64,000 nucleotides of DNA from Bacteroides sp. (lineage in GTDB: Bacteria; Bacteroidota; Bacteroidia; Bacteroidales; Bacteroidaceae): contig JAMPDJ010000002.1 of assembly GCA_023665805.1 (NCBI GenBank), positions 62,001 through 126,000 of the forward strand, in the 5' to 3' direction. The notes under the pieces are model-generated. The model had not been told where the DNA came from and ran no database searches. It saw only the letters and a list, made by a program, of their open reading frames with translations. Shown here in pieces: positions 1 through 7,609 of this stretch. Position 1 is the stretch's first letter. The number at the start of each line of letters is the position of its first letter. A program made the translations under genes and the position numbers.

Positions 1-84
1 CACACCGTGCCGCAAGTCATCTCGGCACGCGATGAAGACGTGCGTTTCGGCGGAGCCGGCATCACCGTGGTAAGCATCAAATAA
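1..84 (+). CDS. C-terminal end of an unidentified protein (partial)
   Basis: An open frame enters from the left edge and stops with TAA at 82-84. It encodes 27 residues ending GGAGITVVSIK. The short hydrophobic, beta-like tail resembles the last strand of many secreted glycosidases, but 27 residues are not enough to assign a family. It converges with the rnf operon on the other strand, with a terminator-like hairpin between them at 186-222. Confidence 0.5.
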   Translation, partial: HTVPQVISARDEDVRFGGAGITVVSIK

Positions 85-185
85 CACGTGTCGGCAATCA
101 TGCCAATGGCCCATCATTAGGCACATGCCGCCAAGGCTATTCTCTACCACACATCATACCGGTTGCAGACCATCATAATACATAT

Positions 186-222
186 ATCGATGGCGGTGTC
201 ATACTTTGATGCCGCCATCGAT
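186..222. terminator. Hairpin between convergent genes
   Basis: An 11-bp perfect inverted repeat (ATCGATGGCGG at 186-196, CCGCCATCGAT at 212-222) lies between the plus-strand gene ending at 84 and rnfA ending at 373 on the minus strand. There is no long T-run, so it is either a weak bidirectional terminator or an mRNA 3'-end stabiliser. The rest of 85-372 shows nothing else that can be supported. Confidence 0.55.
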
Positions 223-372
223 TATGATTATAGGTGCACCATAAGACAAACTCTGTGCACCAAGCAAAGAAACAAGAATTCCCGGCAATACATTGATATG
301 GAATACACAACAACGTACTGCCGGGAGCGATATTGAAGCTAAAAAGAGTCTAAGTGCAAAAGCAAGCGGACA

Positions 373-993
373 TTACAATCCCAAGGCCTTGGCCAAACCT
401 GCATCCACGCCGGAAAAGCCCATGAAAGCCATGGCCAAAAGCCCAGCAGTAACCAAGGCGATGGACATGCCCTGCATGCCACGAGGAATGTTCATCATGG
501 ACAGATGCTCGCGTATGCCGGCGAATATCACCATGGCCAAGGCAAAGCCCATGGCCGTAGCGATGGCAAACACAACACCTGTAAGCAGATTGGCTTCCAG
601 CCCCTGTGTGTTATAGGTGCCCTGTGCGACAAGAATGGCAACGCCAAGGATGCAGCAGTTGGTAGTAATCAGTGGAAGAAACACGCCCAAGGCCTGATAC
701 AGGGAAGGGGACACCTTCTTGAGGACAATCTCCACCATCTGCACCAATGCGGCTATCACCAGGATGAAAGCTATGGTCTGCAGATATTCCAGACCATAAG
801 CATTGAGCACATAAACCTGGATGAGATATGTGACGATGGTAGCCAGCGTGAGTACAAAGGCCACTGCGGCACCCATGCCGAGGGCTGTCTCCACCTTCTT
901 GCTTACACCCAAGAAAGGACAGATGCCCAGGAACTGACTCAATACGATATTGTTGACGAATATCGCCGTGATAAATATAAGTATGTATGCCAT
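373..993 (-). CDS. rnfA: Rnf complex subunit RnfA
   Basis: Membrane subunit of the Rnf ferredoxin:NAD+ oxidoreductase, an ion-translocating complex of the inner membrane. The 206-residue protein is almost entirely hydrophobic, with about six membrane spans. It begins MAYILIFITAIFVNNIVLSQ and carries the family segment FLGICPFLGVSKK near residues 21-33, whose cysteine belongs to the pair of RnfA/RnfE (NqrE/NqrD) half-helix cysteines thought to hold an in-membrane iron-sulfur centre. It is the last gene of the operon, 18 bases after rnfE. The paralogue nqrE at 35829-36455 shares the same plan, but linkage to rnfB/C/D/G makes this one RnfA. Confidence 0.95.
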   Translation of the reverse strand: MAYILIFITAIFVNNIVLSQFLGICPFLGVSKKVETALGMGAAVAFVLTLATIVTYLIQVYVLNAYGLEYLQTIAFILVIAALVQMVEIVLKKVSPSLYQALGVFLPLITTNCCILGVAILVAQGTYNTQGLEANLLTGVVFAIATAMGFALAMVIFAGIREHLSMMNIPRGMQGMSIALVTAGLLAMAFMGFSGVDAGLAKALGL

Positions 994-1011
994 AAGAATC
1001 CGTATGTGTTT

Positions 1012-1593
1012 TTAGTTCTTGAGTTTGTTGACTATAGCTATCAGGTATCCCAAGGCGATGAATGCACCGGGAGCCAGAACAAAGACCAGCGCACCGTAAC
1101 TGTCTGGGTAAATGGTCATTGAGAACACCTTGCCCGTACCCAGCAACTCACGCACGGCACCAAGCAAGGTAAGACCCAAGGTAAAGCCGAGTCCCATGCC
1201 TATGCCATCAAAGATGGAACTTAGCGGACCGTTCTTGGCAGCAAAGGCCTCGGCGCGTCCTAAGATGATACAGTTAACCACAATCAAGGGGATGAACAGC
1301 CCCAAGGAGGCATCTATCTCAGGAGCAAAAGCCTTTATAACCATCTGCAGGACAGTCACCAACGAGGCTATCACCACGATGAACGAGGGAATACGCACCA
1401 TGTCGGGAACTATGTTCTTGATGAGCGAGATGATGAAGTTAGAGAAGATGAGCACGGCCGTTGTTGCCAAGCCCATGGACATGCCGTTCAAGGCGGAACT
1501 GGTGGTACCCAGCGTGGGGCACATGCCCAAAAGGAGAACAAAGGTGGGATTCTCCTTGATAATACCATTCCAAAGTACTTTCAATTGGTTCAT
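1012..1593 (-). CDS. rnfE: Rnf complex subunit RnfE
   Basis: Integral membrane subunit of the Rnf complex, homologous to NqrD and pseudo-symmetric to RnfA. The 193 residues start MNQLKVLWNGIIKENPTFVL. The LLGMCPTLGTTSSA segment around residues 21-34 carries the conserved cysteine that pairs with RnfA. About six hydrophobic spans follow, ending in a short basic tail (IVNKLKN). It sits 16 bases downstream of rnfG and 18 bases upstream of rnfA on the same strand, so it is surely co-transcribed. NqrD at 36459-37094 is the paralogue in the second complex. Confidence 0.95.
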   Translation of the reverse strand: MNQLKVLWNGIIKENPTFVLLLGMCPTLGTTSSALNGMSMGLATTAVLIFSNFIISLIKNIVPDMVRIPSFIVVIASLVTVLQMVIKAFAPEIDASLGLFIPLIVVNCIILGRAEAFAAKNGPLSSIFDGIGMGLGFTLGLTLLGAVRELLGTGKVFSMTIYPDSYGALVFVLAPGAFIALGYLIAIVNKLKN

Positions 1594-1609
1594 ATCATTG
1601 TCCTCCTTT

Positions 1610-2215
1610 TTAGTTTAGTGATACTGCTGTTGCCGCTGTATGCACGTCTGCAACCTCGCCATCGTTCAGGTTCAAGGCTTTGGCGTACTCCGCGTAAGCA
1701 TTGTTCACGGCACGCAGGAACGCACGCGAAGTGATGGTACTGGCCGTGATGGCATCAATTTCGCCATTATCCTTGGTTGTGGCCAGGCTGCCGGCCTTCT
1801 TGCCTACTATCTCGCCTCTTCCGCCCTTCTGGAACCATTCTGCTGCTTTGGCGCCCAGGCCCGGAGTCTCGTTGGATAGCAACACTGTGTATCCCAATAC
1901 CTGGAACTCGCGGTTCAGACCCACCATTATGGTAAGACCTCCACCGAAACTGCCGTTCTGCGGATCCATGGTCTTAACTGCGGCTCCGTTCTCGGCCATA
2001 TACACTACGACATCACCATTGACTACGGTATCCGTTATCACGGCATTATCGTCACATAGGACGGTCTTTATGGCCTGAGCCTCGTTGCGCTGCCGTATCT
2101 CGGCTATAGGTCCTTTGGTCAACTCGTTGACATAGGCCAGAGCGGCACCCGCAATTACGGATATCAAGGTCAATACTATGGCCATGTTGTACCATGTAGA
2201 TTCTATTTTCTTCAT
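1610..2215 (-). CDS. rnfG: Rnf complex FMN-binding subunit RnfG
   Basis: RnfG carries a covalently bound FMN outside the cytoplasmic membrane. I place the start at the ATG at 2215, giving 201 residues. The frame is open further upstream, but that part is an out-of-frame shadow of rnfD, and the 2215 ATG overlaps the rnfD stop in the usual ATGA arrangement. One N-terminal membrane anchor (about residues 10-30) precedes the FMN-binding domain. The flavinylation motif T-A-S-T lies at 157-160 (DAITASTITS), with Thr160 as the expected phosphoester-linked residue. NETPGLGAK (115-123) is the other family hallmark. Confidence 0.93.
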   Translation of the reverse strand: MKKIESTWYNMAIVLTLISVIAGAALAYVNELTKGPIAEIRQRNEAQAIKTVLCDDNAVITDTVVNGDVVVYMAENGAAVKTMDPQNGSFGGGLTIMVGLNREFQVLGYTVLLSNETPGLGAKAAEWFQKGGRGEIVGKKAGSLATTKDNGEIDAITASTITSRAFLRAVNNAYAEYAKALNLNDGEVADVHTAATAVSLN

Positions 2216-3210
2216 TTCTTGGCCTCCTTTCCGGCAACCTCGCCAAAGCGACTGGGCTTGCAATAAGTATTTATGAGGGGGGTGAATGCATTCATTATGA
2301 GGATGGCGAATGACATGCCTTCTGGATAAGAACCCCAATTGCGGATAATCACAGTGAGGGCACCAATGGCCACACCGTATATGACCTGTCCCTTGGGAGT
2401 CATGGGAGAGGTGACATAGTCCGTTGCCATGAAACATGCACCCAGCATAAGGCCGCCGCCACAGAGCACGGCAACAGGACTGGCATACACAGGATTGGCG
2501 ACATGCAGGACGGCACTGAGCACAGCCACGGTGCCAAGGATGCTGACGGGAATGTGCCAAGTGATTATCTTGCGGCCAATCATAAACACGCAACCGATCA
2601 GCAAACAAAATGCGGACACTTCGCCCAAGGCGCCTCCGTGCATGCCAAACAGCATGCCCATGGCCGAGGGCAATTCATTCAACACGGACGCATCACCGGC
2701 CTGTATTGCAGTCTTCATTATAGACAAGGGAGTGGCACCGGTCTGCGCATCCAGATATTCCACACTGCCGCTCACTGGCCACGTGGTCATTTGGGCAGGG
2801 AAGGAGATAAGCAGAAACACACGACCGACCAGGGCGGGGTTGAAAGGGTTTTGACCCAGACCGCCAAAGGTCATCTTGCCAACGCCGATTGCCACCAACG
2901 CTCCAATGACAATAATCCAGATGGGCAGATTGGAAGGCAGATTGAAACCCAGCAGTATGCCAGTAAGGATGGCGGAGCCGTCCATGATGGTATTTCTTTC
3001 GCGCTTGAGTATGAACTTGGCAATGGACCATTCAAAAAACACACAGGAAACGATGCTTGCCAGCATGACCACGGCCGCGCCGAAGCCAAAGAAGTATAAG
3101 CCGGCTACCAAATCCGGAACCAAGGCCAGGCATACACCGTACATGTTCTTCCGCACGCTGTCGCCGGAATGCACATGTGGAGAAAGTGAAACAACTAATC
3201 TATTTGACAT
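2212..3210 (-). CDS. rnfD: Rnf complex subunit RnfD
   Basis: Membrane subunit with a covalent FMN, homologous to NqrB. It has 332 residues and about nine to ten membrane spans. It starts MSNRLVVSLSPHVHSGDSVR, the typical RnfD opening (SPH at 10-12). The flavin-attachment motif T-G-A-T lies at 157-160 (DAQTGATPLS), so Thr160 is the expected FMN carrier. FGGLGQNPFNPALVGR (115-130) is the conserved family block. The stop overlaps the rnfG start by four bases. It follows rnfC after 33 bases. Confidence 0.95.
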   Translation of the reverse strand: MSNRLVVSLSPHVHSGDSVRKNMYGVCLALVPDLVAGLYFFGFGAAVVMLASIVSCVFFEWSIAKFILKRERNTIMDGSAILTGILLGFNLPSNLPIWIIVIGALVAIGVGKMTFGGLGQNPFNPALVGRVFLLISFPAQMTTWPVSGSVEYLDAQTGATPLSIMKTAIQAGDASVLNELPSAMGMLFGMHGGALGEVSAFCLLIGCVFMIGRKIITWHIPVSILGTVAVLSAVLHVANPVYASPVAVLCGGGLMLGACFMATDYVTSPMTPKGQVIYGVAIGALTVIIRNWGSYPEGMSFAILIMNAFTPLINTYCKPSRFGEVAGKEAKK

Positions 3211-3243
3211 TGCTTGATATATTCAAATATCCATTAAACATTA

Positions 3244-4593
3244 TTATTTCTTTGCCGACCTGGCTCTGATGATGCCCATGACCGTACTCTTGCCCAACCG
3301 TACATGGTCCAACAACGGACGGTGGCTTGGACAGATAAACGCACAGGAGCCGCACTCTATGCATGAGACTATGCTCTCATGCTCTGCCTCATCCCACATG
3401 TGCTGCGAACTGAGTTGGGCCAAAAGGAAGGGTTCAAGTCCCATAGGGCATGCACCTACGCACTTGGCACATCTTATACATGGATCTGGTTCGGCACGAT
3501 GGGCCTCTTTCTCTGTCATAATCAACAGTCCGCTGGAGCCTTTGGTCATAGGTATATCCAAAGATATCAAGGCCTTGCCCATCATGGGACCGCCACCGAT
3601 AATCTTGCCTGTGTCGGCAGGCAGGCCACCGCATTCTTCTATGAGTTGGGAGAAAGGAGTTCCCAGACGGGCCAACAGGTTGGATGGTTTCTGCACGCTC
3701 TTGCCGGTGACGGTAATGACACGCGAAATCAAGGGCTTGTTCTTCATCACTGCCTCGTAGATGGCAAAAGCGGTACCCACATTCTGCACCACCGCACCCA
3801 CATTGATAGGTATGGCAGGAGGAGCCGGCACCTGACGGCCGATGACAGCGTCAATCAATTGCTTCTCGCCCCCCTGGGGATAGCGCACCTTCAGGGGAAC
3901 CACCTCTATGCCAGGATGATATTTACCTGCCTTCTCCTGCATCAGTTTGATGGCATCGGGCTTGTTGTTCTCTATGCCTATGTATGCTCGTTCCACGCCA
4001 ACTGACTTCATTATGAGCGTAATGCCCACAAGGATTTCGTCAGCCTTTTCCAACATCAGGCTATGGTCGGCAGTAAGATAAGGTTCACACTCGACAGCAT
4101 TGATTATAACGCACTCGGCCTTCTGTCCCGGAGGAGGACACAACTTCACATGGCACGGGAAAGTAGCCCCACCCATACCAACGATACCGGCCTGCTTGAT
4201 TTTCTCCACGATGCTCTTTGCATCCAGGTCCGGACGGTCTTCCAGACGCACCAAGTCAGTGCTGCGGTCTATGGACTCTTCCCATTCGTCACCGTCCACT
4301 TCCACATACACTGCCATACGGCGTGTGTCGCTTGAGTCCAAGGCCACGTCAACCTTGCTGACTTTTCCGCTGACACTGGAGTATACCGGTGCGCTGACAA
4401 AGCCACCGGCTTCGCCCAACAAAGTGCCTACCTTCACCACGTCGCCCTTTTTCACCACCGGCTTGGCAGGGGCACCTATGTGCTGGAACATGCTGAAGAT
4501 TGCCTGCTTGGGCAGGGCAGCCTCGCGGATGGAACTGCCAGCACTCAATTTGTTCTCGGCGGGATGAACGCCGCCTATTCTAAATGTCTTCAT
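3244..4593 (-). CDS. rnfC: Rnf complex NADH-binding subunit RnfC
   Basis: Cytoplasmic subunit that binds FMN and NAD(H) and passes electrons to or from RnfB. It has 449 residues: an N-terminal RnfC barrel-sandwich part, a central 51-kDa-like nucleotide-binding domain (GMGGATFPCHVK near 139-150, INAVECEPYL near 164-173), then two 4Fe-4S motifs. The cysteines are C372/C375/C378/C382 and C411/C414/C417/C421. The ATG at 4593 overlaps the rnfB stop (ATGA at 4590-4593), implying translational coupling. The length is normal for compact Bacteroidota RnfC, which lack the long C-terminal repeat of the enterobacterial form. Confidence 0.95.
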   Translation of the reverse strand: MKTFRIGGVHPAENKLSAGSSIREAALPKQAIFSMFQHIGAPAKPVVKKGDVVKVGTLLGEAGGFVSAPVYSSVSGKVSKVDVALDSSDTRRMAVYVEVDGDEWEESIDRSTDLVRLEDRPDLDAKSIVEKIKQAGIVGMGGATFPCHVKLCPPPGQKAECVIINAVECEPYLTADHSLMLEKADEILVGITLIMKSVGVERAYIGIENNKPDAIKLMQEKAGKYHPGIEVVPLKVRYPQGGEKQLIDAVIGRQVPAPPAIPINVGAVVQNVGTAFAIYEAVMKNKPLISRVITVTGKSVQKPSNLLARLGTPFSQLIEECGGLPADTGKIIGGGPMMGKALISLDIPMTKGSSGLLIMTEKEAHRAEPDPCIRCAKCVGACPMGLEPFLLAQLSSQHMWDEAEHESIVSCIECGSCAFICPSHRPLLDHVRLGKSTVMGIIRARSAKK

Positions 4594-5570
4594 TCTGCAG
4601 TCTCATTTTGTTTGAGGTTATCCATTGGCTTTTCTGCCACAGTGGCGACAGTCTCCTTCGGTGCTGTTGCAGCCGTTGCCTTGGTTGCAATTGCAGCGAC
4701 AGGTATCTGGGCGGCAACAGGCGTCTCGGCCTTGGGCTTCCTTGGAGGGAAGTTGAATGCCTTGATGGCACCACGGGGACATGCCTCCTCGCACTTGCGG
4801 CACATCTTGCACTTGTCGGGATCTATATGAGCCAGATTCGTACCCAAAGTGATGGCTTCGAACTTGTCGCACACCTTCACGCACTTGCCACAGCCTATGC
4901 AACTTACCTTGCACTCCTTGGTGGCCAATGCGCCCTTGTCCTGATTGTTGCACAGGACCACCACCTTACGGTTCTTGGGTCCCTGCGGAATCAGTTCTAT
5001 GATATTGCGCGGACATGACTTGGCACACGCACCGCAACCCGTGCACTTGCTTTCGTCCACCTCGGCTATGCGCGTAGCAGGATTCACTGTGATGGCTCCG
5101 AAGAGGCATGCGCTCACGCAGTCACCCTCGCCCAGACAGCCATATTGGCATTGGGTCTCGCCCATGCCGGTCATGTTCTGGATGCGGCAAGAATGCGCTC
5201 CGTCAAATTCCACGCCATGAGGACGTACGTCACATGTACCCTGGCAGCGCACCACGGCAACCTTGGGAGCGGCAGCCGAAACAGCCAGCCCCAGGATGTC
5301 GGCAACTTTCTCCATGACTGCCTGTCCGCCTGGCGCACAATTCAAGCCGCTCAAGTCTCCTCCCTCGGCAGCCTTGACACACGCCGAAGCGAAACCGGAA
5401 CAACCGGGATAACCGCAACCGCCACAATTGGCCTGGGGCAGAACTTCGGAAACCTGCTTGATGCGAGGATCCTCCCACACAGCAAACTTCTTGGATGCCA
5501 GGAACAGCACCAAGGCCGATACCAGTCCCACCACGCCAAGCACGATTACTGCAATTAAAATTACGTTCAT
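4590..5570 (-). CDS. rnfB: Rnf complex iron-sulfur subunit RnfB
   Basis: Ferredoxin-facing electron-entry subunit. It has 326 residues: one N-terminal membrane helix (about 1-25), the RnfB cluster motif C49-x2-C52-x4-C57 with C74 or C78 further on, then a ferredoxin-like region rich in CxxCxxC motifs (around C141-C155, C176-C186, C224-C234 and C254-C264). It therefore carries more clusters than the short enterobacterial RnfB. The C-terminal 50 residues are an Ala/Pro/Thr-rich low-complexity tail. It is followed by rnfC with a four-base overlap and preceded by a small RseC-like gene at 104 bases. Confidence 0.95.
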   Translation of the reverse strand: MNVILIAVIVLGVVGLVSALVLFLASKKFAVWEDPRIKQVSEVLPQANCGGCGYPGCSGFASACVKAAEGGDLSGLNCAPGGQAVMEKVADILGLAVSAAAPKVAVVRCQGTCDVRPHGVEFDGAHSCRIQNMTGMGETQCQYGCLGEGDCVSACLFGAITVNPATRIAEVDESKCTGCGACAKSCPRNIIELIPQGPKNRKVVVLCNNQDKGALATKECKVSCIGCGKCVKVCDKFEAITLGTNLAHIDPDKCKMCRKCEEACPRGAIKAFNFPPRKPKAETPVAAQIPVAAIATKATAATAPKETVATVAEKPMDNLKQNETAE

Positions 5571-5674
5571 AAGTATATAAATGTTTTTAATGATTTACTT
5601 TCCTATCTAACTCGTTTTCCTGTCATTATTGCCTGTCAGTCCTATATTATATATATATAATGTATGAAGCCGCG

Positions 5675-5947
5675 TTACTTAGGCCCTCCGCTGAAATCCG
5701 GCTTCCACAACCTTATACCGAGGAAATACACCGCCAACACCACAAGGATTATCAATGCGGTCCATCCCTCGCCTATCCTGTCATGTGCCAATGCCAACAC
5801 CAACACGATACACATCAAAGGGATGACAAACGCCACTCCCACAGCCCGCAGATTGGTTTCGCAGGGCTGGGACGTTTCCTTGTTCCTACGGCCGCAGAAC
5901 ATGGATATTTTGCAGCCGCTACACTCTATATTGGTCGTTTTTGCCAT
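5675..5947 (-). CDS. Short RseC-like membrane protein, first gene of the rnf operon
   Basis: A 90-residue protein with N-terminal cysteines C9-x2-C12-x5-C18 (ECSGCKISMFC) and two hydrophobic spans (about 36-55 and 59-79). The cysteine spacing and paired helices recall SoxR-reducing-system RseC proteins, which commonly sit just upstream of rnfB in Bacteroidota. The usual N-terminal beta domain is missing here. I chose the ATG at 5947 over the ATG at 5971 because a TATCTTTG promoter box (5969-5976) covers the latter. The expected role is assembly or redox maintenance of Rnf; this is inference from position and motif. Confidence 0.65.
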   Translation of the reverse strand: MAKTTNIECSGCKISMFCGRRNKETSQPCETNLRAVGVAFVIPLMCIVLVLALAHDRIGEGWTALIILVVLAVYFLGIRLWKPDFSGGPK

Positions 5948-5968
5948 GTGGACTTTACATTTTCTATG

Positions 5969-5976
5969 CAAAGATA
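5969..5976 (-). promoter_or_regulatory. Promoter -7 box for the rnf operon
   Basis: On the minus strand this reads TATCTTTG, the Bacteroidota -7 consensus (TAnnTTTG). No perfect TTG lies 19-20 bases upstream. Transcription would begin near 5960, ahead of the ATG at 5947. Confidence 0.5.
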
Positions 5977-6156
5977 CTGTTTTTTAGGTACCATTGTCAC
6001 AGGGAAGCGCAAGCGTTAACCTTTATTAACGGAGATATGTCCCATCCAACCCTGATAAGACAATCTGCAGAATTTAATCATACCTTGATATATTCTCTCT
6101 ACCCCCGTTGCGGCTTAAGAGCAAGTGTATAATAATTCTCACAGAGATCCGTTTTT

Positions 6157-6240
6157 GACCATACTATTGTCGCGCCCTTGACAATACTATTGTTGCGCCT
6201 TTGACAATAGTATGGTCGGGAACACGACAATAGCATGGTC
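6157..6240. repeat. Four 15-bp palindromes at exact 23-bp period
   Basis: Near-palindromic units of the form GACMATASTATKGTC begin at 6157, 6180, 6203 and 6226, exactly 23 bases apart, with about 8 bp between units. GACAATACTATTGT at 6180 is almost a perfect palindrome. The same unit recurs three times with the same period at 45498-45558. The array lies between the rnf promoter region and the wHTH operon. The rest of 5977-6368 contains nothing I can assign. Confidence 0.75.
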
Positions 6241-6368
6241 CTGGCAGCATCCATGGCATGGTATGGGGTGCCAACGTTACACTCCCCTCAAAGTATTTTT
6301 TGAGGCACAAGCAATCTCCGCATCTTCATGTGATTACAGATGTAGAGATTACCTATGAGTGTATCTAT

Positions 6369-6650
6369 TCAAAGATTCAGATACCACTTAAGGACATCGA
6401 CATATTCTTCAAATGCCTTTCGTCCCTGTTCAGTAACTTGGCATACCGTGCGAGTTTTCTTGCCAACAAAACCTTTCTCCATGGAAATATATCCGGCAGT
6501 AGAAAGTTTGTCGAGCTGAACACTAAGATTACCTGCGGTTGCTTCGGTTTTTTCTTTTAGAAAGACAAAATCCGCCTCGTCAACATTCATTAGAATTGAC
6601 ATTACCGCAAGACGTAGTTGCGAGTGCAACAGCGGATCAAGCTCTTTCAT
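6369..6650 (-). CDS. Winged-helix transcriptional regulator
   Basis: A 93-residue, single-domain winged-helix DNA-binding protein of the type that starts MKELDPLLHSQLRLAVMSIL. The helix-turn-helix region (about 25-55) reads FVFLKEKTEATAGNLSVQLD, and the wing follows with GYISMEKGFVGKKTRT. This matches the PF13601-type wHTH/MarR-like family, small regulators that normally repress a neighbouring membrane-protein operon. Its start overlaps the stop of the upstream membrane-protein gene (ATGA at 6647-6650). The operon promoter carries two identical-type palindromes, probably its own operators. Confidence 0.85.
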   Translation of the reverse strand: MKELDPLLHSQLRLAVMSILMNVDEADFVFLKEKTEATAGNLSVQLDKLSTAGYISMEKGFVGKKTRTVCQVTEQGRKAFEEYVDVLKWYLNL

Positions 6651-7279
6651 TTTCCCTCGATTTTAATTTTTCGTGAAATGATAAATGCAGGTACAATGAA
6701 CATCATCAAGAAGCAGAGGATGTAGAGAGAAACTACCCATGAATAAAGCAACGGTATCTGACAAAGGTTACAGATTATGATTGCAAAACCCGAAAAAATC
6801 GAAAACATTCCTCCAATGATATATGATTTTTCCCGGAGGAGCAATCCGCTTACTGTTGCCCCAAAGCCGACGATGATAAATGCGTAATATAACATTGCAA
6901 GCCATGCCATTGGATACCCACACTGCTGTGCGATAAAGCATGCGATTGTCAGCTCTATGGCGATATAACCAACGCATTTCCACAATCCTTCACTTACCTT
7001 GTCTAAGTAGGTCTTAGTGCCGATTTTCTCTCGCTTGCTCTTCGCAAGAATAATGCTTGCCGGTATGCCGATAACAGGTATAGCGAACCATACGAAGTTA
7101 AACCACGGTGTATGTGTGGTTGAGAGTAGAATCCATGCAACTGCTGCTATGATGATGGAGAGTACGGCCCACATCACCGAGATTCTGATGTCCGGAGAAG
7201 CGACTCTGCGCTTTGTGCTTTGAATCATGGATGCAATCAGCTCCATGCTCTCTTGAGGTGTTAGTTTCTTGTCTTCCAT
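6647..7279 (-). CDS. Multi-span membrane protein paired with the wHTH regulator
   Basis: The 210 residues have an N-terminal hydrophilic stretch (1-30, MEDKKLTPQESMELIASMIQ) followed by about six hydrophobic spans, and a basic C-terminus (SRKIKIEGK). No enzyme or transport motif is visible. In Bacteroidota such proteins are usually found directly before a small wHTH regulator and remain uncharacterised. The four-base overlap with the regulator gene argues for a fixed stoichiometric partnership, perhaps as sensor or target. The promoter is at 7377-7408. Confidence 0.75.
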   Translation of the reverse strand: MEDKKLTPQESMELIASMIQSTKRRVASPDIRISVMWAVLSIIIAAVAWILLSTTHTPWFNFVWFAIPVIGIPASIILAKSKREKIGTKTYLDKVSEGLWKCVGYIAIELTIACFIAQQCGYPMAWLAMLYYAFIIVGFGATVSGLLLREKSYIIGGMFSIFSGFAIIICNLCQIPLLYSWVVSLYILCFLMMFIVPAFIISRKIKIEGK

Positions 7280-7308
7280 ATCCGGGAGAATTTGAGGGTT
7301 TGTAAATT

Positions 7309-7325
7309 GGTTTAGATTATAAACC
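7309..7325. promoter_or_regulatory. Candidate operator 2 in the leader of the membrane protein/wHTH operon
   Basis: GGTTTAGATTATAAACC is a 6-5-6 inverted repeat, 16 of 17 bases identical to the site at 7389-7405, centred 80 bp away. It lies downstream of the transcription start. A second leader hairpin (AGAGCAGT at 7342-7349, ACTGCTCT at 7358-7365) lies between the two sites. Confidence 0.65.
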
Positions 7326-7376
7326 TTTATTGTCTTTAAAAAGAGCAGTCACACGTTACTGCTCTAATTTCGGTTG

Positions 7377-7408
7377 CAAAGTTAATACGGTTTACATTAT
7401 AAACCAAA
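7377..7408 (-). promoter_or_regulatory. Promoter of the membrane protein/wHTH operon
   Basis: Minus strand TTTG (7408-7405), a spacer of 20 bases, then TAACTTTG (7384-7377): both Bacteroidota boxes at ideal spacing. The operator-like palindrome at 7389-7405 fills the spacer and touches the -33 box, so its occupation should block RNA polymerase. Confidence 0.75.
7389..7405. promoter_or_regulatory. Candidate operator 1 inside the promoter
   Basis: GGTTTACATTATAAACC lies between the -33 and -7 boxes. With the near-identical copy at 7309-7325 it forms the kind of site pair expected for a dimeric autorepressor with DNA looping or cooperative binding. The likely binder is the wHTH protein at 6369-6650 (inference). 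Confidence 0.65.
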
Positions 7409-7609
7409 TTTAGAAACAACTTTTTTCATCTAACTTTCGGCAATTTTGTATGAAACCGCGTTCAAGGCACTCTTCCGAGCGCAAATAGACAGGAATATAA
7501 TCTAACTAAAATGCCCCTTAAAACTCAAAAAATGCCCTATCAGTTAGCCTGTAGAGCAAAAAAATCGCTATATTCGCAGCCACGTATCACGGATAATGTA
7601 CAACTTGCC

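Noticed and set aside
505..1122. Long plus-strand frames opposite the rnf, nqr and cas genes
   Set aside because: They are mirror frames of real genes, with His/Gln-rich composition and no family features.
2216..2608. A 332-residue reading of the rnfG frame starting at 2608
   Set aside because: The N-terminal 131 residues are Cys/His/Arg-rich shadow sequence inside rnfD. The ATG at 2215 gives a standard RnfG.
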